A stretch of DNA of 64,000 bases from Megalobrama amblycephala (lineage: Eukaryota > Chordata > Actinopteri > Cypriniformes > Xenocyprididae): the NCBI RefSeq assembly GCF_018812025.1, contig NC_063062.1, positions 1,159,754 through 1,223,753 of the forward strand, given 5' to 3'. This document shows positions 43,982 through 56,545 of this stretch, in pieces. The position numbers were made by a program, and so were the translations under genes. The stretch's first letter is position 1. Each line of letters begins with the position of its first letter. Under the pieces are notes generated by a model, which searched no databases, had not been told where the DNA came from, and saw only the letters and a list, made by a program, of their open reading frames with translations.

Positions 43982-44814
43982 TTTTTTATTCTGTCTTTCT
44001 CTCTTGTTGCAAACCCTTCACACACAGCTGTGTTAGTTTAGCATGGCGTTTCCACAGTCGAGCGCTCACACTGACACCTTGCCACCCATAAATCATCATG
44101 CAGAAGCGAGTGTCACTATATTGAGTGAATAAAGAGATCTGCATCACATTAAACATCAACACAACACATGCCTGAATGAATATCACTCAAACGCACATAA
44201 AACGCTGGTCATATTTACTTCAGAATCCGACATAAATATGAACAAACATCTTAGTTTCATCAAGCGTGCCATTAAGTTTTTCTCCATTGCGTTTATTTCC
44301 ATAAAGCAGCTCCAAAGTGAACTTTCTGCCTCATGGCGACTTGAATGTGAATGCAAACAAACGCACGCTGCTTTGCTATCTGTCCTCATGCTAATTTAGC
44401 TGCCGCAGTTATGCCTTGTAAGCGTTTTGTTTAGCTCAGTGTGTCACATGAGATTGTAAATTACACACTCAAGGGTACACTAGTAAAGTGTGTACTGAAG
44501 GGCACAGATTTCACCCTCCCAGACACGGCCGCACACTGAGGCTAGCCTGAATCTGTCACGACGTGTTAACCGCAAGCTCCATTTCAGCCGATCGCGCTAT
44601 GAATCAATCTCAGAGAATAGAGATGCTCCGAGATCTCTTGGGATTAAACAACCTCGCTGTGCTCTTGCCCAAGCTGGCAATGTGACGGCTGGGATGCGAA
44701 CACGTCCCTGAGCGGTGACAGCTGGCCGTGACACAAGAGTGTTGCAGACTGCTGTTGGTCTGGTGTGGGTGAACTCAGGTCTAGAAACATACTTTACTGG
44801 TGCATAATTTCCCT
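43982..44814. promoter_or_regulatory. Low-repeat block, candidate conserved non-coding element
   Basis: The 44250-44740 part is CpG-retaining and repeat-free (CCTCATGCTAATTTAGCTGC, CAGACACGGCCGCACACTG, AGCCGATCGCGCTATGAATC). The minus-strand frames 43986-44839 (66-80 codons each) are not recognised. Confidence 0.32.
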
Positions 44815-44945
44815 TATGCATGACACATGACACATGCAAAGTGACTTAAATCGCATAAAGTTAATGCATATCTGGGGAATCAAACCCGTGACCTTGGCTT
44901 TTATGCTAATGTTCACTATATCGCCCCTTGCAGCAACACTGAGAA
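44815..44945 (-). repeat. tRNA-derived SINE fragment
   Basis: On the minus strand GGTCACGGGTTTGATTCCCC contains an RNA polymerase III B-box core (GGTTTGATTCC, 44876-44886 on plus). The plus-strand text GCAAAGTGACTTAAATCGCA upstream matches the 3' part of a SINE-like repeat I associate with cyprinids. The A box region (44905-44945) is decayed, so it is not a functional tRNA gene. Confidence 0.6.
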
Positions 44946-45299
44946 TGCAACACATACTTGTGTTATGAATTACACTCTAAGTAAAGTAAAACCCATTCAC
45001 AGAAACAATTCCATACAGACCTACTATGAGCTCTGAGGTCATTTACTGATTATATGTGCTTCTGTAGAAGATAAAATTTAGTCTGATTATGACTTAATTT
45101 CAGATAATAATAGCCAAATTCCTGGTGAAGAACTACATTACCTATAATACTGAAAGGGGCAGCACCTTGAAGTCACTGTTCCCATAGAAACAAGTCCCAT
45201 GATGCATGGCAAATTATGTAATTTAATCAAAAGTACAAACCTTTCAATTATATTATATATTATAAAATGCAATAAATTGGAAATTAAATAAAAAAAACT
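44946..45299. other. AT-rich unique DNA, no feature seen
   Basis: No recognised repeat or gene. Confidence 0.5.
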
Positions 45300-47510
45300 G
45301 ACTATTTTGCATTAAACTTCAATTTTATACTGTAAAACTATTGATTTATAGCATCTGTGAAGAATTTTAATGCAAAAGATCATATAGAAACCAATGCATT
45401 TGACAATTTTGTATTAAACATTAATTTAATGCATTTCATATTTACATTTCATGACTATAAATCAAGCTTTTTACTGTAAAACTATTGATTTATAGCATTT
45501 GTGAAGAATTTTAATGCAAAATATCAAATACAAACAAATACATTTGACAATTTTGTATTAAACTTCCAATTTATGGCATTTCATATTTATAATTTATGAC
45601 TATAAATCAAGTTTTTATACTGTAAAACTAATGATTTATTGCATTTGTGAAGAATTTTAATGCAAAATATCAAATACAAACAAACACATTTGACAATTTT
45701 GTATTAAACTTCCAATTTATGGTATTTCATATTTATAATTTATGACTATAAATCAAGTTTTTTACTGTAAAACTAATGATTTATTGCATTTGTGAAGAAT
45801 TTTAATGCAAAATATCAAATACAAACAAATGCATTTGACAATTTTGTATTAAACTTCCAATTTATGGCATTTCATATTTATAATTTATGACTATAAATCA
45901 AGTTTTTATACTGTAAAACTAATGATTTATTGCATTTGTGAAGAATTTTAATGCAAAATATCAAATACAAACAAACACATTTGACAATTTTGTATTAAAC
46001 TTCCAATTTATGGTATTTCATATTTATAATTTATGACTATAAATCAAGTTTTTTACTGTAAAACTAATGATTTATTGCATTTGTGAAGAATTTTAATGCA
46101 AAATATCAAATACAAACAAATGCATTTGACAATTTTGTATTAAACTTCCAATTTATGGCATTTCATATTTATAATTTATGACTATAAATCAAGTTTTTAT
46201 ACTGTAAAACTAATGATTTATTGCATTTGTGAAGAATTTTAATGCAAAATATCAAATACAAACAAACACATTTGACAATTTTGTATTAAACTTCCAATTT
46301 ATGGTATTTCATATTTATAATTTATGACTATAAATCAAGTTTTTTACTGTAAAACTAATGATTTATTGCATTTGTGAAGAATTTTAATGCAAAATATCAA
46401 ATACAAACAAATGCATTTGACAATTTTGTATTAAACTTCCAATTTATGGCATTTCATATTTATAATTTATGACAAATAAATCAAGTTTTTATACGGTAAA
46501 ACTAATGATTTATTGCATTTGTGAAGAATTTTAATGCAAAATATCAAATACAAACAATGTCAAATGTGTCAAATACACACATTTGACAATTTTGTATTAA
46601 ACTTCCAATTTATGGCATTTCATATTTATAATTTATGACTATAAATCAAGTTTTTTACTGTAAAACTAATGATTTATTGCATTTGTGAAGAATTTTAATG
46701 CAAAATATCAAATACAAACAAATACATTTGACAAATTAGTATTAAACTTCCAATTTATGGCATTTCATATTTACAAAACATGACTATAAATCAAGTTTTT
46801 TACTGTAAAACTAATGATTTATAGCATTTGTGAAGAATTTTAATGCAAAATATCAAATACAAACAAATACATTTGACAATTTTGTATTAAACTTCCAATT
46901 TATGGCATTTCATATTTATAATTCATGACTATAAATCAAGTTTTTTACTGTAAAACTAGTGATTTATAGCATTTGTGAAGAATTTTAATGCAAAATATCA
47001 AATACAAACAAATACATTTGACAATTTTGTATTAAACTTCCAATTTATGGCATTTCATATTTATAATTCATGACTATAAATCAAGTTTTTATACTGTAAA
47101 ACTAATGATTTATAGCATTTGTGAAGAATTTTAATGTAAAATATCAAATACAAACAAATACATTTGACAATTTGGTATTAAACTTCCAATTTATGGCATT
47201 TCATATTTATAATTCATGACTATAAATCAAGTTTTTATACTGTAAAACTAATGATTTATAGCATTTGTGAAGAATTTTAATGTAAAATATCAAATACAAA
47301 CAAATACATTTGACAATTTGGTATTAAACTTCCAATTTATGGCATTTCATACTGTATTTACAAAACATGACAACAAATCAAGTTTTTTTTACTGCAAAAC
47401 TATTGACTTATAGCATCTGTGAAGAATTTTAATGCAAAATCTCAAATATAAATACATTCAACAATTTTGCAACTTCCAATATATTGCATTTGACTTTTAT
47501 TTGACTACAT
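45300..47510 (+). repeat. 145-bp AT-rich satellite with dimeric higher-order units
   Basis: About 15 monomers. The landmark TGTAAAACTA starts at 45331, 45475, 45621, 45766, 45912, 46057, 46203, 46348, 46495 (as GGTAAAACTA), 46659, 46804, 46949, 47095, 47241 and 47393 (as TGCAAAACTA). Between 45621 and 46495 spacings alternate 145/146 and two variants alternate (TTTTTATACTG with CACATTTG against TTTTTTACTG with GCATTTG), giving a 291-bp dimer. One monomer near 46555-46580 has an 18-bp insertion derived from local text (TGTCAAATGTGTCAAATAC). Edge monomers are more diverged. Related single monomers lie at 49020-49500. Confidence 0.95.
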
Positions 47511-47889
47511 TTGTCATTGTGTTTGACATTATGTTCACAGTTTTTTACCCTTTAACCATTTTTTTTTTGTTACAAAACAACATTTGCAAAGTGAAATTCC
47601 AGTTGGTTCATGGCTTTGAACTATTTATCGAAGAATTTTTTGGAGAAAATGAATACCAAGACTGCTGAAAAAACGCCCTATTGCAGAATATGATGCTTCA
47701 AGCCTCATGTTTGCACAAATTAATCCGCAGTTACAGCTTCATCTCTGATGTGTTCCAACAGGAAAGGGTTTATGTCAGACCTCTAGAAAACAGCCACGTT
47801 CATAAATATGCATCATGTATATATAACATCTTCAGAATAGTCCTTAGTTCTCTGCTTTCACTAATTGTATTATTAACGGTGTCTTAACA
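47511..47889. other. Unique DNA, no gene seen
   Basis: Two plus frames (47432-47668, 78 codons, and 47681-47887, 68 codons) are adjacent but have no recognisable domain or splice signals. Confidence 0.45.
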
Positions 47890-48480
47890 CTTCATCTAAA
47901 TTTAAGACAAGTCCATGCGGCCCTTCGGCAGCCGTTCAGCTCAACCAACCCTGACGTCTCCCTCTGTAAACACTGAATCAGCTCCAGTGTTAAACATTAG
48001 AGGAACATTAACACTATCTGGAAATGCGATCTGTGTCCGCGGCGACAACTTCCCACAATTACTTGGCTGAATTCTGCACGTTGGCACGTACGGTGCAAAC
48101 TGTCCGTGAGGGCACATCAGAGTCCGTCCCGGGAGGATTTCAGATGGCCGGCTTTATGTGTGCGCGTGTTTGAGGGTCAAGGGCTTTGACCTGGCTCTAA
48201 ACTGGGTGGCATATCCACACGTCTCCGGGACAAAGATTAACTGTCGCTCCGAGTCCTGCGTGTATCATAATTAATGCAGCCTCACTCCCCTCGGAGACGC
48301 CGCTGTCTCCGGCCCTGACAGGCCATTGATGGAATTGCCATTTAGCGGTCGGCTACATGGAGATGAGACACGCTAAAAATGAGATGACGGAATTTAGAGA
48401 CACTTCGTTAGCATGAATTCCTTATAGAGATTACTGGAATGACAGGCTGCATGCTATTAGATGAATGCTAAAGGTTGGGT
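47890..48480. promoter_or_regulatory. Candidate conserved non-coding element (strongest by composition)
   Basis: About 550 bp, the most GC-balanced repeat-free block of the window. It contains GTGTCCGCGGCGACAAC, GGGACAAAGATTAACTG (TCF-like ACAAAG), ATCATAATTAATGCAGCC, AGGCCATTGATGGAATTGCC and ATTTAGCGGTCGGCTACATG. There is no long frame on either strand, which argues for regulatory rather than coding constraint. Inferred from composition only. Confidence 0.4.
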
Positions 48481-48689
48481 GAAGTCTGAGCTTTGGGTTT
48501 GGCTTGTCATCGTGGGACGTTTGAATGACCTAAACGAAAGACAGAAGATGTGTGGGAATTAAAGGATTACACAGCATCATGTTGTTTAAAATATGAATTT
48601 GTTTCTTCTACCAGGGTAACGCAAAATAAAATATTTTGTCGAATGTTTGGAAGACTTTCATTAAATTTCATGTGAAATTTCAAATTTCA

Positions 48690-49610
48690 AGTGACAGTAA
48701 AGACATTTATAATGTTAAAAAAATAAATTCTGTTCTTTTGAACTTTCTATTCATCATAGAATCCTGAAAAGCAATATTGTATCACGGTTTTCACAAAAAT
48801 ATGAAGCAGCACAACTGAACATTGATAATAATCAGAAATGTTTCTTGAGCATCAAATCATCATATTAGAATGATTTCTGAAGGATCATGTGACACTGAAG
48901 ACTGGAGTAATGATGCTGAAAATTCAGATTTGATCACAGAAATAAATTACATTTTATATATTTATTCACATAGAAAACAGGTGTATTAAATTCTAAAAAT
49001 ATTTAGCAATTTTTACTGTATTTTTGCACAATACCAAATATTTGACAATTTTGCAACTTCCAATATATTGCATTTCATACTTATAATTCATGTTTATAAA
49101 TAAATAGTTTTATACTGTAACAATTTGATTTATTAAAACTTTTAAAGCAATTTTTACTGTATTTTTGATCAAATAAATGCAGCCTTGGTGAGCAGAAGAC
49201 AACTTCTTTAAAGAACATTTAAAAATGTTTAGCGTTTGTAAAGAAATTTAATGCAAAATATCAAATACAGTTTGACAATTTTGTATTAAACTTCCAATTT
49301 ACAGCATTTCATATTTACAATTCATGAAGATAAAGCATTTTTTTTTACTGTAAAACTATTGATTTACAGCATTTGAGAAGAACTGTAATGCAAAATATCA
49401 AATATAAATACATTTGACAATTTTACAACTTCCAATATATTGCATTTCATACTTACATATTAATTTATATATCTATAAATTAATAGTTTTATACTGTAAA
49501 CATTTGTTGTATTAAACATTTTACTGTATTTTTGATCAAATAGATGCAGCCACTGTGAGCAGAAAAGACTTCTTTAAAAAACATTTAAAAATCTTAAATA
49601 ATTTATTATA
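48690..49610 (+). repeat. Family A copy interleaved with 145-bp satellite monomers
   Basis: 48725-49025 is a good family A copy (TGTTCTTTTGAACTTTCTAT, GGATCATGTGACACTGAAGA). At 49020 the text switches after TTTTTACTGTATTTTTG to satellite-like ATTTGACAATTTTGCAACTT. Family A ends recur at about 49150-49215 and 49510-49590 (ATTTTTGATCAAATAAATGC, GCAGCCTTGGTGAGCAGAAG), alternating with satellite-like monomers at 49240-49480. Confidence 0.8.
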
Positions 49611-51504
49611 ACTGTACTAAAGACAAAATAAATATTATTATGAATTCAAAACTAGTTTTAATAATTCAAGTTGCATAATAAATATTTCTCCAGTGCAACT
49701 TTTTTCCCCAGTTGAAGTACATTTATGATTAATGTTTTAATGTTTCGATCTTGACAGCCACTGTTCACAATATGCTTTCACTGTACAGAAAACAGCACTT
49801 TAGCACCTTCTTCCACAGGATAAAGTCGTATGGGTTTGGAGCGACATGAAGAAAAGTAAATGACAGACTAATATACAGTAAATGGAAAATCTGAACAAGT
49901 GAAGCGGAAGAAAGCACTGAAGAGCTGAATTCACTTCACTGGTGTTCAGGGGTGAATAGGATCGACATTTCTAGTCATTTCAGCTCAACGGTACGCTACA
50001 GCCTCGAAGAATAGAGGATTTCAAATGCCGCCCTCCTACCTGTGAGGGGGTCGGACAAATCCGTCCATTGTGCCTGGATTAAAGTGAGAGACTTCCTCAT
50101 TCAATGCACTTCCTCTAAAACGCCCACACAAGAGTCTGCCTGCTGAATGAGGTTTGGTCACCCGAAATCTATTCAGCGCTTGGTGATATTGGTAAACAGT
50201 CTCCTCCTACACCATCTGACACTCGAACGGACTCAAATAGGTTTATTGAATATAAATGTCATCACAACTATCATGCAGCTGATATTCAGAGAGTGAGATG
50301 GGTCATCAGAAGTGATGAATCAGGATGCTTTTTCTTCTCATCTGAGGGGGCATTGCACCTTTTCCAGGTCAATTACAATGAAAGTTAGTCTACTTTAGAC
50401 ATTCCACTATAAAAATAAAGTGTAACCCGTAAGCTTGGCTCATGAATATTAATGATGTGGCATTCACTGAATGGCAGACTACTAAGTAGATGCTAAATAG
50501 TGGAAAATGCTTCTGTTTGGTCTTCATGTATTTGATTGACTGCAGCCAGACAAAACAAAACTTAAAATATGTCATGATTTTTCCATATCTTTTAAAATAT
50601 GATGAAAATTAAGAACATGATGAATAGATAAATGAAAAACCTGACTGGTTTTATCCGATCTTTTTATCCGATGTCAGCACAGATCTGACTGACCTCGAGA
50701 ATTAGCGGACATTCATTTGCTGTTTCAGTCTGACATTCTTATTTCCTCAATATTTTCTGGTTTAAGTCATAGTTTCATTCTCAGAGGGCATAAAAGCAGG
50801 ATTTTCAGCAGTCTAGGCGTCCCTGGGGAATTTTATTGAAGTATTAATTTAATTTAGGACAGGCTCTTTTCTGGCTGCTGATAAAGCCTGTGAAAAAAGC
50901 TTACAAGCCTTTTCTGTAATACAGTTCAGTGAGAGGATTTATTTTACTCTCTCCGTCTGCATGATAAACAGATTTATTTCCATTTGTTGTTGATTTTGTC
51001 TAACAGTATCAAAGTAGAACTGCCAGCGATTGTCAGTCATTCTATTGAGTGAAAACACGTCGTCTTTTGTCAAACTATAGTTTTATTTTTTTGTCATACA
51101 GGGCATTTACATAATAAAGTCGTTACTTTATTATGCTCCTTAAATTCTCCACAGCTTGAACAAACCTGCTTTAGAAAAGACCAGTTTGTTTGGAAGAAGA
51201 GAATAAACTCTTTTTGTGTCAAGAGCAAAGCAATCATGTGGACAGACTCGACACACGTGGACAAATAGACCAACTGGTAGAACAAAACAAAACTACAAAA
51301 GATCATCATAAACACAACAACATAAAATAACAGCATTTACCCGAGATTTTAAAGTTGTCATTTTTACTGTTTTGACATCAAATCAAACAGACACTGAACA
51401 CACTGTCAGAACGCTTACATTCAGCAATTTTCAATAAAATGCGCAAAAAATCTGCCGATCACACTGGAACCATTTGTCTCCAGTAGGTGGCGACGAGTCA
51501 TTTA
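49611..51504. other. Unique DNA, no gene seen
   Basis: No recognised repeat. The block 49980-50160 is GC-richer. Minus frames 50390-50575 and 51094-51336 are hydrophobic by AT bias and not recognised. Confidence 0.5.
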
Positions 51505-53665
51505 TATCCATAACACTGATTCATTCAGGAATTAAATGAGTCTTTGTGAGTGAGCCATTGAATAATTTACTCAACCAATTCATTCAAAACACTGATTCAT
51601 TCAGGAGCTAAATGAGTCTTTGTGAGCGAGCCACTGAATCATTTACTCAACTGATTATTTCAAAACGCTGATCAATTCAGGAACGAAATGAGTCTTTGTG
51701 AGTGAGCCACTGAATCATTTAGTCAACCGATTAGTTCAAAACATTGATTCATTAAAGAACGAAATGAGTCTTTGTGAGCGAGCCATTGAATAATTTACTC
51801 AACCAATTCATTCAAAACACTGATTCATTCAGGAACTAAATGAGTCTTTGTGAGCGAGCCACTGAATCATTTACTCAACTGATTATTTCAAAACGCTGAT
51901 CAATTCAGGAACGAAATGAGTCTTTGTGAGTGAGCCACTGAATCATTTAGTCAACCGATTAGTTCAAAACATTGATTCATTAAAGAACGAAATGAGTCTT
52001 TGTGAGCGAGCCACTGAATAATTTACTCAACCAATTCATTCAAAACACTGACTCATTCAGGAACTAAATGAGTCTTTGTGAGTGAGCCACTGAATCATTT
52101 ACTCAACCAATTCATTCAAAACACTGATTCATTCAGGAACAAAATGAGTCTTTGTGAGTGAGCCACTGAATCATTTACTCAACCAATTCATTCAAAACAC
52201 TGATTCATTCAGGAACAAAATGAGTCTTTGTGAGTGAGCCACTGAATCATTTACTCAACCAATTAGTTCAAACACTGATCAATTCAGGAATGAAATGAGT
52301 CTTTGTGAGTGAGCCACTGAATCATTTACTCAACCAATTAGTTCAAACACTGATCAATTCAGGAATGAAATGAGTCTTTGTGAGTGAGCCATTGAATAAT
52401 TTACTCAACCAATTCATTCAAAACATTGATTTATTAAAGAACGAAATGAGTCTTTGTGAGCGAGCCACTGAATAATTTACTCAACCAATTAGTTCAAAAC
52501 ACTGATCAATTCAGGAACAAATGAGTCTTTGTGAGTGAGCCATTGAATAATTTACTCAACCAATTCATTCAAAACACTGATTCATTCAGGAACTAAATGA
52601 GTCTTTGTGAGTGAGCCACTGAATCATTTACTCAACCAATTCATTCAAAACACTGATCAATTCAGGAACAAATGAGTCTTTGTGAGTGAGCCATTGAAAA
52701 ATTTACTCAACCAATTCATTCAAAACACTGATTCATTCAGGAACTAAATGAGTCTTTGTGAGTGAGCCACTGAATCATTTACTCAACCAATTCATTCAAA
52801 ACACTGATTCATTCAGGAACTAAATGAGTCTTTGTGAGTGAGCCACTGAATCATTTACTCAACCAATTCATTCAAAACACTGATTCATTCAGGAACAAAA
52901 CGAGTCTTTGTGAGTGAGCCACTGAATCATTTACTCAACCAATTCATTCAAAACACTGATTCATTCAGGAACAAAACGAGTCTTTGTGAGTGAGCCACTG
53001 AATCATTTACTCAACCAATTAGTTCAAACACTGATCAATTCAGGAATGAAATGAGTCTTTGTGAGTGAGCCACTGAATCATTTACTCAACCAATTAGTTC
53101 AAACACTGATCAATTCAGGAATGAAATGAGTCTTTGTGAGTGAGCCATTGAATAATTTACTCAACCAATTCATTCAAAACATTGATTTATTAAAGAACGA
53201 AATGAGTCTTTGTGAGCGAGCCGCTGAATAATTTACTCAACCAATTAGTTCAAAACACTGATCAATTCAGGAACAAATGAGTCTTTGTGAGTGAGCCACT
53301 GAATAATTTACTCAACCAATTCATTCAAAACACTGATTCATTCAGGAACAAAATTAGTGTTTGTGAGTGAGCCACTGAATCATTTACTCAACCGATTAGT
53401 TCATAACACTGATCAATTCAATAACGAAATGAGTCTTTGTGAGTGAGCCATTGAATCATTTACTCAGTCGATTTGTTCAAAATACTGATTCATTCAGGAA
53501 CAAAAAAAGTCTTTGTGAGCGAGCCACTGAATCATTTACTTAACTGATTTATTCAAAATACTGATTCATTCTGGAATGAAATGAGACTTTGTGAACGAGC
53601 TACTGAATCATTTCATCAACGATTTGTTCAAAACACTGATTCATTCAGAAACTAAATGAGTCTTT
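51505..53665 (+). repeat. 76-bp satellite with nested higher-order repeats
   Basis: About 28 monomers of 76 bp, each with GAGTCTTTGTGAGTGAGCC, ACTGAATCATTTACTCAACC, AATTCATTCAAAACACTGAT and TCATTCAGGAAC (starts 51538, 51614, 51690, 51766 and onward). At the left end three different monomers form a 228-bp unit present twice (51538 and 51766). Further in, a block starting AATTAGTTCAAACACTGATC recurs at 52261 and 53017, an offset of 756 bp (about ten monomers). The right end (after 53400) is increasingly diverged. The period is not a multiple of three, and no long frame is open. Single dispersed relatives occur at 7815, 8877, 38200 and 43470. Confidence 0.96.
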
Positions 53666-53900
53666 GTGAACCAACGGAGCTTGTTTGTTGCTCAGAAATG
53701 TGTTACAGTTGATATTGCTTTGAATTAGTTTGGAATATTTTATTTGGCGATGCAAAAATAAACGTCAATAAGTAATGTGAATATTATGTCTAAAATTTAA
53801 GTTATTTATCTTGATGTTTATTGAACAGCTGTACAAAAGTACAATTTAGATGTTTACAGTGGGGTTATTTTGGTTGGGAATCCAAACGAGAGTTATAAAA
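53666..53900. other. AT-rich unique DNA, no feature seen
   Basis: No recognised repeat or gene. Confidence 0.5.
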
Positions 53901-54124
53901 GCCCGTTCACACTGATGATGATAGGCTAAATCATATTCAAAGCTATGTTTTTCTAGCTGATGAATGATAAAAACTGACAGCCAGTCGGAATCCATCCCGC
54001 TTTAAAGAGCTTGAGCATTTAAAACGTCAGACGACAAAACTGCAGCACTTGTAACAATAAACAGAACAACATTTTGCGTTGGTTTGGATGCTGATATAGT
54101 TATCGTTCTTGGTGTGAACGAGCC
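53901..54124. mobile_element. Small element with inverted ends (family H)
   Basis: GCCCGTTCACACTGA (53901) and TTGGTGTGAACGAGC (ending 54123) are inverted ends of about 14 bp with mismatches. The interior, about 200 bp, has no frame. Confidence 0.62.
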
Positions 54125-56134
54125 TTAAGACCTCCTGGAATAATTTCCATTCCAACAGAAGCATCCTGCAGAACTTCGAGGGAATAAATCGCACAAGTGC
54201 CAGCTCTCCAGTTTTGCCTAAATGAAATATTAACACATTTCGATAACTCACTGTACACAACCCACATGGTTTTGCTGTCATTGCTTTGGCTGAGATTATG
54301 CTGCAGAAAAGACCTCCGGCTCTCACTCACATCACAGAGAATAAGAAATCAGTGGTGAGCAGTTCAATTTGTCTGGATGGTTGTTAACGGTCTGAGCTCC
54401 ATTATCCAAACCTCATCTGAATTTAAACAGACAACGGCTCTCCGCCAAAGCAGAAGAACACCGCTGTAAAATACCCTCACAAAGCATAAAGAGACTCTAA
54501 AGACTACTGCAGTAATTTACAAAAAAATACTGTACCATGCTATAGTGGTATCAGATAGTAATACCATGGAAACCGTGCAAACAATAAGTGCAAACATAAT
54601 CAAAGTATCTCTCAATATTCAAAGTGCAAATAGAGACCAAATTTTTCTTCAAGCATGATACAGAGCTGAGAGATGGTTACAACTACACAACCCAGCCTAA
54701 GATAGCTTTCATATTGGGAGATATTTGCATGCATCGGGGAGCTGCTTTCAAAATGCGGGGTATTGAAATTGCATTTGAAAGTGCACTCGCGTTTTACTTT
54801 CGCTTTCGATTTCGCGATCGCGGGTACTCTGTGAATAGGGAGCGGCGGTGCTGAGCATGCATTCTACAAAATAAGACATTTGTCAAATGCTTTTAGACGG
54901 TGTTGTGCAACGAATCCTCCGCTATGGTCTTGTCAGTCATCTCGACACTTCTCGTCACGTGATCAGTGAACTCTGATTCCTGCTGCACTATGTACGACTG
55001 CGCAGCTTGTGTTGGATGAGCTGGATATAATTAAAGCAACTGTTATCAAACTGAATTAAATTGTTTTTATTTCTATAAAAAGCAAAATGACAGTGGAGGC
55101 GTAATTTAAAGGTAGCGGTGGCATATTCTATCCTGATTTCAAGAAATCTTGTCACATTTTAATCTCACGAGTCACACCCCTAGTAGATACTGTACTTATC
55201 TAAAGAATAAACCATGGTAATATGACTGTTTTTTCAGTAAAATCAAAGCTGGTGATGAATGTCTTTACAGCCTTACAAGCATATAGAGTTCATCTGCAGT
55301 GTAAACAGGTGTAAAGATGACAGAAAGAGGGTTTGACATGCTTCATCTGGTTCTCCAGTACTTTGTTTCACTTGAAGAGCCATCTGACAGACTTTTTATT
55401 TATTTACTTGTTTTTGAACAGCAAGGCAGAAAAGAAAGTCAGTGAAAACAGGGTCAGTCCTGATCTGCTGGGAGAAAGTTTACGGTGTGAATTTTCTTGA
55501 AATCATTGTAACCAGTTTCACTCAGAAATGTCAAATTTGGGTTGGAAAATGAGGTTTCATGTTGACACAATAAAAATAAAAGTGACAGGAATATGCACAA
55601 AAAACATTGATCTGGAAAGCATGCACTGATGGAAACACCTGTGGTTTTAATACATCACCTGTCCTGTAGAGGGCGCAACAAACGATAGCGATAACAAACG
55701 TTGAAGATAAATGTGATTAACATGGAAACATAAAAATTGCTCCTACAACAACAACAACAATTAAGTTAATTGAGCATCTCTAGTGTCCTATAGCTTCCCC
55801 TCTGAGTCAACAAGTAGATTAAAGATTAAGTAGATTAAATTACAGCCACAGAAACGACACAAACTAGCATGCGATCGCATATTACTGCTGGTTATGGATC
55901 AACATCCTTCAGTCTGTTGGGAAAAGCAACAGGAATGCAGTCTCTGGCCCTGAACGTCGTCTTTGTGACTAATTCATTCTCTCTGCCAACAACTGAGACC
56001 TTTAATGGCTTTTTTTGTTGTTAAGAGCAGAAAATTGGATTCCGCACCCTATTGACGACAACCTGAGACTGTATCCATGCTTTTTTTAAACACACAGTGC
56101 TCATTCATTCATTCTAGCATTCCCCTAGTGTAAA
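54125..56134. other. Mostly unique DNA; possible hAT-like fragment at 54790-55185
   Basis: 54790-54850 is GC-rich with TTTCGCGATCGCGGGTACTC. At 55160-55185, TCACGAGTCACACCCCTAG resembles the end of a fish hAT-type element (complement of the AGGGGYG end at 37129). The two minus frames 54027-54330 and the plus frame 54624-54854 are unrecognised. No gene is seen. Confidence 0.4.
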
Positions 56135-56540
56135 GGGGAGAAAAAAAGAACTGTACAAAAATCTATTTAAAATACATTTATAGTATTACTTCAAGTATAC
56201 TTCAAATCCATTAACATTTATTGACATATCACTTAAGACTTACTGATATAAAATTATAAATAAACTTTATTTGGAGTATTTCTTTATTGCGCAATGCACA
56301 TTTCTTAATATTACGCCTAAAAAGTTTTTTTAATCACTATTAATAAGGATTGTATGATCTTTTTATAATATCAGACTTTAAATGCAAGATATTTAAAGTT
56401 TACCTAAAGTATACTTGCAATAGTTCCACTTTAGCACAATCACATATACTCAAGTACATCTTTAGTTGGACCTCAGCACTACTTCCGCACAATTAAATTG
56501 CATTAAGTACAAAATTAGTTATTCCAATTTAGCAGACTAC
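56135..56540 (-). repeat. Dispersed repeat (AAGTATACTT type)
   Basis: TACTTCAAGTATACTTCAAA, AAAGTTTACCTAAAGTATAC and CACATATACTCAAGTACATC belong to a repeat rich in AAGTATACTT. The 42-bp satellite begins right at its edge. Confidence 0.5.
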
Positions 56541-56545
56541 TAAAT

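Noticed and set aside
44876..44945. Possible tRNA gene (B-box like GGTTTGATTCC on the minus strand)
   Set aside because: No acceptable A box or cloverleaf; neighbouring text fits a tRNA-derived SINE fragment.
47432..47887. Two adjacent plus-strand frames (78 and 68 codons) after the 145-bp satellite
   Set aside because: The first begins inside the last satellite monomer; the peptides are hydrophobic from AT bias and unrecognised.
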